Shown here piece by piece: positions 50,201 through 64,000 of a DNA stretch of 64,000 nucleotides. The notes below the pieces were generated by a model. It saw nothing but the letters and a program-made list of their open reading frames with translations, was not told where the DNA came from and ran no database searches. The stretch lies in the NCBI GenBank assembly GCA_006384855.1, contig VCJN01002786.1, positions 1 through 64,000 of the forward strand, read 5' to 3'. This DNA is from Tetraselmis striata. Its lineage: Eukaryota > Chlorophyta > Chlorodendrophyceae > Chlorodendrales > Chlorodendraceae. A program made the position numbers and the translations under genes. The number at the start of each line of letters is the position of its first letter. The stretch's first letter is position 1.

Positions 50201-51300
50201 CCTCAGTCACTGCAACCGCCGGGATATATAGCGGCAGCTATCGTAAAGAGGGAGACTGGCTGGGAATATATATATGGGGCCCTAGAAAAAGCACAAGCGG
50301 GAATGCCCGGCCAAAGCGGACGTTTAGGATAAGGGTTGGGATGGAAGGGGGTTTACAAAACATCATGTGGCCTCCTCCACGTCCCACGGGAGGTTGGGGT
50401 AGGGCAGGAAGCCTGCCATGAGTGTTGCAGCTGCACTTGTTGGGTGCGGGTAATCGGGGACGATGCCACCCGCCTGGTCGGCTTCCCTATTCTCGGGCGC
50501 CTACATCAGTCTGCGCACATTGGTCGGCGTGTCTTGGGGGTGATTCAAGTTAGTGCATGTAGCGGGACATCATGGCCATAGCCGGGAGCGCCGTTGCCGT
50601 GAACAGCTTTGAACTGGTCGACGAAGGCTTCCCACAACTTTGGGTTCCCTTGTGGGTCTTTCTCGATGCACACCTCCAGGGCGCGGTACAGCTGAGCCCG
50701 CGCCGCGCTTCGAGGCATATCCGGTCGACTTCGCTTAACATGCCTCTATCAAAAACCTGGGTATCCTCCGGCGCGTCTATGAGGAAGAGCTTCTAACCCC
50801 GGAGACCCTCTGCCCCAACGGTGAGGATGCCCGGCCGTGTATGTTCCATGTCGAGAGAGGCATACAATTGGTGTCGCTCCTGCGGGTTGGAACCCACCCG
50901 GGCTCGAGATTGATGCACCCTCTCGCGATCAAATGCGGGGTGAGGTAACCTATGAACTCCGTAGGGTCACGGTAGTACGTTGCGTGCGGCGGGTGGCGGT
51001 TGGCCATACTAGGCGAGGCGAGGAACCGTGGATATGGTGGAGAACACCGGGTGCCGGCGGCGGGCGGGTGCTGGTTGAGTGCCTATGATTGGGTTCGTTA
51101 GCTGGGAGAAGCCGACAAGTTTCCCGCACCGTGTCCCTTGCGGCAGTACAAGCCGTTGGTAGCCCCGACAAAGTCAGCCGCTTGTCTCACTATTTGGGCT
51201 TGTGTAGACGCGTGCCGTCGAGTTTAACGCTCGTTACGCCAGATTACGCGACCCATTCCCCGTTAAGGGGTAACTACAGCCGAATTAAGATTCTGTAGCA
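50201..51300 (-). other. Protein-like minus-strand fragments, unrecognised
   Basis: The minus strand near 50980-50780 (MANRHPPHATYYRDPTEFIG) and 50690-50560 (AQLYRALEVCIEKDPQGNPK, then LWEAFVDQFKAVHGNG) looks like folded-protein sequence in shifting frames. No domain assigned; decayed gene or retroelement. Confidence 0.3.
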
Positions 51301-52720
51301 AATGTATATCAAATGTGCTGTCCTCATGCCAACGCTAAATACGGTCGCCATACGGGATATTACGCTATTGCTACGCAACAAGCCGGAGTGCGCTGTACAA
51401 CAGCGGAGCGCGGTTAGTAGTCGTCCAGGCGCGGCGCCGGACTAAGTTTTTTGGAAAGCGGCAGCTGCGCCTATCTGACGCACACTCGCACACCCGCTAG
51501 ACAGCACCGTAGTTGCTCGTCCCCCAGCACCCTCCATCATGGCCATCCACGCCAAGCTAACTCCACGCACCCCCTACGGCAAAGCTGTGAGGCATGGACG
51601 TCATGACCCTACCACTCGGTGCTCTGTGCAGCATGAGCCGCATCGTTGAGGACGTGCGGCAGGTACTGTTCCGCGGCCAGGCGACCAACAACCATATCCG
51701 CGTTCACCCAGAGCAACCCAGGGCGAGAACGCGTTCGGCTATGCTCTCGCGGACATACTGAACAAATGCGCTGAGCGAAAACATCACGACGAAGCCAGGA
51801 AGAAGAATTTACTTGAGGCAGGTTTTAAAGTGTCCGATTCGGGTGTCGTCACGCTGTATTTTACCTCGTTCGTACCCGGCTCACCGCGTGCCCAGATTTT
51901 GAACCCACCACCGACCCCCCCCCCCCCCCCCCCCCCGCAGGATCTGACATGGGCACTGGCGTTAAGAATGCCTCCGTCGACGATCCATCCCATATATACT
52001 CTCACGAGCCGTGGGGGCTGGAGTCTATCCTAGAAGGTACAGTGAGTCGGCGGGTGGCTGACATGACTGCTCAAAGGATTTGAATTTCACTGTCGTTGAC
52101 CGCCCCGTGCCGCTTGTTTTGTTGTTGCTCCTGCAGCTCGGGACAACGCGGTGCTGTCGGCTGTCTTTGACGAATGCTGGCCGGGCGACACTCAGACGGG
52201 GACCCCTTACCTACCCTTTGAATAAGAAGACGCCGAGGTTTCTCATCGCCGCGCCCCCGCCGTACATCGAGCGGATATGCTACGCTACTTTCCACTACCT
52301 CCCGTGCCGGCTACATAGCCGCAGACCTCATATACGCCAAGGAGACCGTCATCGCCGCGTTTCGAGAGTACACCCCCTCCCCCTTCCTCCCAACCCCACT
52401 GCGACCATCCTTTATGGGTTGTGCTGACGGTGCACCTTGTGATGTACATGAAGCAGGGGAATGTGAGGAACGACCTTGCTCGGCACTACTTCCCGGATGA
52501 GGGCAAGGACGGCCAAGTAGGTAGGAAGAAGGGACCATTGCTGCGCGAGGACCGATTCGCGAAGGCCCTCGACTTGCAAAGGCCTGGCAACATAGCGAGC
52601 TGGGGAGCGAGGTACTACCATACCAAGCCGGCAAGTGCCCCCCTTCTAACGTCAGGTGATGTTCAAGGGCGAGGAGGAGGTCTGCGAGGTGACGCCGCAC
52701 TAGGAAGCCGCAGGTGAGTC
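51301..52720 (+). other. Possible exons of an unrecognised plus-strand gene
   Basis: Segments at about 51735-51905 (ALADILNKCAERKHHDEARK, then NLLEAGFKVSDSGVVTLYF) and 52430-52690 (KQGNVRNDLARHYFPDEGKD) read like coding sequence separated by intron-like stretches with a C run (51916-51936). Frames between them do not join cleanly. Function unknown. Confidence 0.3.
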
Positions 52721-52856
52721 GCATTTGTTTTTTTTTTTCGCACTTGTTCGATTACACAGCCACCGCCGCGACAAGCAATCAACACGCACACTGACTTTCG
52801 TAGTTGCTGTGTTAGACCCCCTCCCATTCCCTCCTATGTTTGGCGGTAAGCCGGTC

Positions 52857-53328
52857 GTATCGAGTGTTCAGCGCAACAAGGTCGTGTCGCTGCCGCTGGC
52901 CGGCACCGCTGCGTCGCCAAAGCTCCACGGCTTGGTGGGCGTGCTAGCGCGGCAGTAGAAGAGTGCAGGCGGCACTGGCCGCGCGATGCCGGTAAACTAG
53001 TATATGCATCGGCGTGGGCGCGTTACGAATCGTCGGCAGCGTTACCCCGTGCAAAAACCTGGGCTATATACGTGTATATATGTATACACGTATATATATA
53101 CGTTGAACACTCGTATCGAGTGTTCAACGCAACAAGGTCATGTCGCTGCCGCTGGCCGGCACCGCTGCGTCGCCAAAGCTCCACGGCTTGGTGGGCGTGC
53201 TAGCGCGGCAGTAGAAGAGTGCAGGCGGCACTGGCCGCGCGCGATGCCGGTAAACTAGTATATGCATCGGCGTGGGCGCGTTACGAATCGTCGGCAGCGT
53301 TAGCCCGTGCAAAAACCTGGGCTATACA
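52857..53328. repeat. Tandem duplication, offset 256 bp
   Basis: About 215 bp starting GTATCGAGTGTTCA at 52857 recurs at 53113 with few changes. Each copy ends in a short TA/GTATA-rich tract. Confidence 0.9.
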
Positions 53329-53513
<185 letters not shown>

Positions 53514-53637
53514 TATTTGCCCAAGGAGGCACGATTTGCCAAAGAATGTCAGCTCGCTTACATTGGAGGCTAAGACGAGAACCACATGCTTGGCCTGGGT
53601 GTCTCCTAGCGCAGAAAGATGGCTGTGGGTGGGTGGG

Positions 53638-55033
53638 TGCGCGAGCCGGTTGAGGCGAGCGCAAAGCAGAGAGTACCGGTGCCCGAGGGCGGATCCCTCA
53701 GGTCGTGGTGCTGGTGCGGGCCGGCAGGCCCCAGTCCGTGCGCCGACCGCGGGGATCGTGCGCAGTACAACATTGCCAAGTACTGTAAACCTCTAGATGA
53801 CTACATCTGACCATTTGCCCAAGGAGGCACGATTTGCCAGAGAAGAAAGCCAAAGGCTTGCACAGGTAGCGAAGTGTAGCGGCCGGACGGGGACGAGCTA
53901 GCAGCAGAACCGTAGCATAGCAGCTCGCTGCCAAGGCCGCGCCTTTGCGCAACCTGTGCGATGCCCACGTGACACTGGGGGGCGGCTGGGCGCCCGCCGC
54001 CAGGCAGGCGTCCCGCAGCCAGTCAGTGGGAGTGGCTGAAAAGGACCAAGCGGCGAAAGGCTCCAGCGGGGAGACGCTCCAAAACTTGGTCGGCAGGCCG
54101 GCGCATGAGAGAGGGCGGCAAGAAGGCGGGGCTCGGCCGCCATCGACACCGTCCAGGGCGCTCCAGAGCCCGGGCGCGGGCGCCGTGCGCGGGACGGGCG
54201 GCCGGGGTACTGTACACTGTACTGCAGTGACGGCCGTACCGCCAGGGATTGGCCGCAGGCCTTAGCATAACAGCGAAGATACAGGTACTTGTCGTACGCT
54301 GTCAGACCCCGCTGCTCCGCGAGGCCGCGGGCGGCGGTGTCGTCGGTCAGAATCCACAAGCGAGGCTCGTCGCCGTCGCGTGGGGGTGGCTCCAGACCGG
54401 AAGGGGGGACTTGACCGAAGTAGGCGAAGTCGACGTACTCGAGCTCGGTGTCGAGTGCGTCCAGCTCAGCAGGAAGGGGCTCTTGCGCTCCTTGCTCACC
54501 ACCCTCGGGCGCAGGCGCGCCCGCGGGAATGGCTGGCTGGGTGCCCTTGGGAGCAAGCGATAGCACGGGAGGGGCCAGTCGAGCGAGTAAGGCGGCCGTA
54601 GCCGCCTCGAACTGCTCGGCTAGCCGCTTCTCCAGGGCTTCCGCTTGGGCCGTCAGGCGTTTCTCCAATTCCGCGATGGATGCCGCAATGGCGCCGCCCG
54701 GGGCGTCGTCGCCTAGGGCGTCTTCCGGTACAGGACGAGGGGGCATCCTGCTGTCGCGGGGTGGGGAAGGTGTAGCGTCTCAGGAGGCTGAGGCTCGGGT
54801 CCGAGTCGGCATAGAGTAAGCTGACACTCTGCTCGACTGCTAGAGTCGAGACTGCTTGCGCGAGCCGGTTGAGGCGAGCGCAAAGCAGAGAGTGCCGGTG
54901 CCCGAGGGCGGATCCCTCAGGTCGTGGTGCTGGTGCGGGCCGGCAGGCCCCAGTCCGTGCGCCGACCGCGGGGATCGTGCGCAGTACAACATTGCTAAGT
55001 ACTGTAAACCTCTAGATGACTACATCTGACCAT
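53638..55033 (-). mobile_element. LTR-like, gag-only element
   Basis: 176-177 bp direct repeats at 53638-53814 and 54857-55033 are nearly identical (one or two differences seen) and begin TG and end CA(T), like short LTRs. Between them the minus strand carries a gag-like frame. There is no RT, protease or integrase, so it would be non-autonomous. I see no 5-bp target-site duplication and no clear primer-binding site. A 26-bp piece that starts just inside the left repeat (53814-53839) also occurs outside at 53516-53541, hinting at nested or recombined copies. Confidence 0.55.
53898..54746 (-). CDS. Gag-like coiled-coil protein of the LTR-like element
   Basis: Starts MPPRPVPEDALGDDAPGG, then a heptad-like helix (SIAELEKRLTAQAEALEKRL), a Pro/Ala linker and YVDFAYFGQVPPSGLEPPP. 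DKYLYLRCYAKACGQSLAVR may be the end of the real product, because the last 90 residues are Arg/Pro-rich and look out of frame. No zinc knuckle was found. Confidence 0.45.
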   Translation of the reverse strand: MPPRPVPEDALGDDAPGGAIAASIAELEKRLTAQAEALEKRLAEQFEAATAALLARLAPPVLSLAPKGTQPAIPAGAPAPEGGEQGAQEPLPAELDALDTELEYVDFAYFGQVPPSGLEPPPRDGDEPRLWILTDDTAARGLAEQRGLTAYDKYLYLRCYAKACGQSLAVRPSLQYSVQYPGRPSRARRPRPGSGAPWTVSMAAEPRLLAALSHAPACRPSFGASPRWSLSPLGPFQPLPLTGCGTPAWRRAPSRPPVSRGHRTGCAKARPWQRAAMLRFCC

Positions 55034-55079
55034 ATATGTATATATATATATATACACATATATATATGTGTGTCAAGGC

Positions 55080-55340
55080 GTCTTATATGCGTCGAACCCT
55101 TTGCCACAGTGCGGTGCTGGTGTCCCCGCCGCGGGGTTCTGACCGGGCTGTTGCACATGATGTTACAATGATGCAACCGAGTATTTCATACTGCCCGCCG
55201 ATTGGTCCGGATTTATGCCATGCTTGAGCGGTTCCTTGACCACTGCCATGCATGCATGTGGCGAAGGTGAACATGAGCCTATCGAACATGTGTTGTTGGA
55301 GTGCCTGCGGTGGGGTATCACTATCATAATTTGGGGTTAG
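55080..55340 (+). pseudogene. LINE ORF2 C-terminal fragment
   Basis: The plus strand at about 55230-55310 reads TAMHACGEGEHEPIEHVLLE followed by CLRWG. This is the C...H/EH...C pattern (zf-RVT) at the end of LINE ORF2 proteins. It is followed by about 300 bp of 3'-UTR-like sequence and then the dispersed repeat at 55638. Confidence 0.5.
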
Positions 55341-55637
55341 TTGTTAGTTCCGGAGTTCGGGGATTCTATCAGTAATTGGGTTAATGCGTCAACACCCGAG
55401 GTAGGGTATGAACTGCCCTAATTTGGGGCTTGTCCCTCTCTCTCCTTCGCGGCGCCCTCGTTTTTGGGGGGAATGTGAAGATTTTCCGGTTATGGTGTTG
55501 GGCCCTCCCTCACATTGATTGCTATTTTTGTTGCAATGTATCACACTAGTAGTGTATCGCACTCCCGAAGTGCTTTGCTCCGGGGGATGGGGCTTGCCCC
55601 AATTCGCATTACTCGAATGGGCCGACGCTCAAACGGG
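55341..55637. other. LINE 3'-UTR-like stretch, no gene
   Basis: Non-coding; continues from the LINE fragment to the dispersed repeat. Confidence 0.35.
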
Positions 55638-55885
55638 TTGGGCGGACCTTTCGTGGTAAGTGCCGAATATTTTGATGGCATTATACTGTTTTAGACGGTG
55701 ACGATCCAACAGTGTTGGAAATTGTTTACTGGCACTCAATTAGTCTTGCAGAGTGCTTTGGCAGTTTGCTTGACTACACCGGAGTGTCGCCTACCCAGGG
55801 CTTTCCGTATAAACTGGATCGTGCCCAACCGGCCGTCGTAGAACGAGACGCTGCAATGGTTTAACTGTTGCCAGTCCTGTCCCGG
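55638..55885 (+). repeat. Dispersed repeat, copy 2
   Basis: Inverted match of 47083-47328 (see that entry). Confidence 0.85.
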
Positions 55886-56453
55886 GGGCCGGGAAAAAGT
55901 AATTTTTCCCCGTGGTTATTTCAGCATCATGGCGGACGAAAGGCGTGGTCCAGCAGGAAATGCACGGAAAGTACTTAGGACGAAGGAAGAAGCCACCAGT
56001 AATTACGCGCGTTATGACGTTGCGACCTCCGCCGCGCGTCTGATTCTGATTCTTTCCGTGCATTCTCTAGAAGCTATATCCCTGTAACAATCCTACCGCC
56101 TGCAGACGCGCCGTGCGCGCGTCTGGCGACTCGCATAGTCAGGTCCTGCAACAAAATGAATTCGGCGCGCAGCGACACTTCCCCCCGACACACACCCACC
56201 CACCCACCCACCCACCCACACATACACACGACCTCGCCCGCCCTCTCCCACGCCTTACTCTGCCAGCCGTGAAAAGCAAGCCCTTGATCACTAACGTGGT
56301 CCAAGAAACACACATCACACAACCGCAGCGTCTGAGCACGCCCCGGAGTCGTGCCACTTCTTGACACCCGAATCCCCCGCCGCCGCGCCGAGTTTGAAAC
56401 CTAGCGACCGGATCGACGCCGCGCTTTTTTTTGAAAAACTAGCGCGCGCCACC
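55886..56453. other. Upstream region of MCM4
   Basis: No gene. Contains an ACCC-rich tract at about 56193-56230. The MCM4 start is in an ACCATGG context. Confidence 0.5.
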
Positions 56454-62080
<5,627 letters not shown>

Positions 62081-62145
62081 GCGGGCCGCACATCGGCCTA
62101 GCTCGGGCGGCTGGCCAGCGGGGGGCAAGTGGGGGCCCGGGCAAA

Positions 62146-62150
62146 TGTAA
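62146..62150 (+). promoter_or_regulatory. TGTAA poly(A) signal of MCM4
   Basis: TGTAA 66 bases after the MCM4 TGA stop. Confidence 0.6.
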
Positions 62151-64000
62151 ACTCATGTAGCAATTCACCACGGCGGTGATGGTGCCTGCATCCAAATGGC
62201 GGGTTTGGCGCATGTCCACAAATAATGACCGGATCTCTGTACTGAACCTACTGCGCACTGCTGCTTTCATCGAAACTTGGCATTTCCGCGAAGGGGGGGG
62301 GGGGGGGGGTGCTGAGAGTGCTGCCTCAGCCCATGGGTGAGGGTGATATCAATCATGCAAGACCCAGTCGTGGAGAATCAGCAAATAAAGTAAGCGGCTT
62401 CATTTACATGCGCCGCGCGCCACTTTCCCTCTGAGTGCAGGCGGGGACAACGCTGACGTCGGTAGTTCCTCGCGTCGCAGACTTAGTTATGTATCATCTC
62501 CTTATTGTGAAATACCATCATTACAAGCTTGCACACACCGCCGCAGCATGGTGTCTGCATTTTCTCTGGCGTCGCGGGTCGGGATTGACGCGCTGTTATA
62601 CGATGCCAATAATCCGCGCATTGCAATGGCGACATGCATGGCTCGCGATTCAAACGTACATCTCCCACTGTATAGAAGTATTCATACAGTACATAATTCA
62701 TACGTAGTGCACACGTGAATGGGATCGCATGTCTGAGCGCTGCGTATACGGCAGGGGCTGCACCGCAAGGTCGGAACATGTCGTTGCCCCTGCCACCGTG
62801 TCATAATTATGATGCGTCGCCCACCCCGGCAGTTCATTGGGAGCGGTTTCATTAATCGTAAGCCTTGCTGTGCTGCATCAGATGAATGCCATTGCAATTA
62901 AATCTTCTAATAAATTGCACCACCTACTTAGTCAATATGACAATATGCAGCAATGATAAGCAGTGCGATGGCTAGACTATATACCTGACGGGAGAGCTGA
63001 GCTGCGCTCAGTGGATGAGGGCTTGCCGAATTCAAGCATAATGCAGTGGAATACAAGGCCCCCGCATGGTCATTTTTTAGCGCAGCATAAACAAGTACAC
63101 TCGTTTGCTGGGCGTCAGGCTGAGCATTGCATTCACGAGCGTCTCGTTGTCTTTGTGCAGCAATAAAGACTTTGTGGATTGGCGTATCCGGTGTATGCCG
63201 CTACTGATATGATGATGATAGTTACCCGATGCTACTGCTGCTGCATTGGTGATGGCGTGGGCGCAGAATGCTCGCGCGCACGCCAACTATTGGCGCGGGC
63301 GGGGGGGGGGGGGGGGGGGGGGGGGCTAGGGGGGTGAGTTCTGTCCCGTCCTGCCGGGTGCGTTGAGTAGGGTGATGCCCTTTAGTAGCCCGAAGACGGA
63401 AGCAACGGAAGCGGCGGCGGCGGCGCCTCTGCGGCGGCGCACAGCCTGGCGGACTTCAGCTGGTCGGACGGGCAGGGCGTGTCGTGGGGCGTGTCGATGA
63501 GGGCGAGGGGGAATGGTCCGGAAACCTGACGGACACTCCCCTTGGGACCTCGCACTACACAGCGCACAGCGTCAAGCTCCGTCCTGATGCTGATGAGATA
63601 TACACACTGAGCTCCTGTGGTACTGCAGCAGGCGCCAGTATATAAAAGGAAAAATATGGATTACGTCGTCGTCGAGCAGTCGTCGTGGCCTGATGATATA
63701 ATCAACAGTCGTTTATGGCGATATGCCACTAATATTGTATCATCGGCTATATATGCAATATATATTCCGCCCCGCTTTGTTAATGTTATTGATCAGTAGT
63801 GGTTACGACGAAGATAAACATTACAAAAAGTTGAGCGCAACAGTAGCAGCAGGCACGTACCGCATCGGCAGTAATTCTGCTTAAGTCGCTTCGTCAAATG
63901 ATAGTCGCGGCTGGCCGGCGTCATAATGGGTAGGTAGTGGTTTCGGAGCGTTCGGGCGGTGAAGAATCGAAGTGATCAGTATAGTAGTATAGTAATAGCG
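62151..64000. other. Intergenic, no gene seen
   Basis: No conserved frames on either strand. Poly-G tracts at about 62296-62309 and 63299-63325. Confidence 0.5.

Overview
The window is nuclear DNA of a eukaryotic green alga, most likely a chlorophyte. It holds intron-rich host genes and has no bacterial-style operons. One host gene is an SBP-box transcription factor with ankyrin repeats and C-terminal membrane segments, a family known only from the green lineage. TGTAA motifs, the typical chlorophyte poly(A) signal, lie 32 to 155 bases after the stop codons of four genes. Species cannot be named from the sequence alone.

Layout. 1-3.0 kb: partial copy A (+) of a multi-exon gene family resembling DUF7869 proteins. 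4.2-9.9 kb: degenerate DIRS-type (tyrosine-recombinase) retroelement on the minus strand, flanked by 176-185 bp direct repeats. 10.7-16.8 kb: remnants of a LINE-type retrotransposon (minus) and two long proline-rich ORFs. 17.2-21.3 kb: copy B of the DUF7869-like gene (minus). 23.9-32.0 kb: long, AT-richer, many-exon gene (+) whose 3' half encodes a ParB-like domain followed by a beta-class N6/N4 DNA methyltransferase. Copy B and the methylase gene are divergent, and their introns share the same palindromic repeat. 32.6-33.0 kb: LINE RNase H fragment. 33.7-38.2 kb: SBP/ankyrin transcription factor (+), CRR1/SPL1-like. 39.6-43.0 kb: three-KH-domain RNA-binding protein (-). 44.5-46.5 kb: EF-hand protein with an N-myristoylation-type start (-). 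47-48.8 kb: two copies of a tRNA-related SINE and a truncated second copy of one methylase-gene exon with its intron. 49-53 kb: low-complexity fragments I do not recognise. 52.9-55.3 kb: tandem duplications, a long TA tract, an LTR-like gag-only element and a LINE 3' fragment. 56.5-62.1 kb: complete 13-exon MCM4 gene (+). 62.1-64 kb: intergenic.

Two gene populations are visible. Host genes (SBP, KH, EF-hand, MCM4) are GC-rich and mostly have unusual 5' splice sites (GTGCG/GTGCC/GTACC) followed by C-rich or pure poly-C tracts, with occasional GC-AG introns. The methylase gene and part of the DUF7869-like genes are AT-richer with classical GTAAGT/GTGAGT donors. The best candidate for something undescribed is the spliceosomal-intron-bearing ParB-methyltransferase gene, its relic copy, and its divergent DUF7869-like neighbour. 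Together they look like a large mobile or captured prokaryote/phage-type module now decaying in an algal genome.
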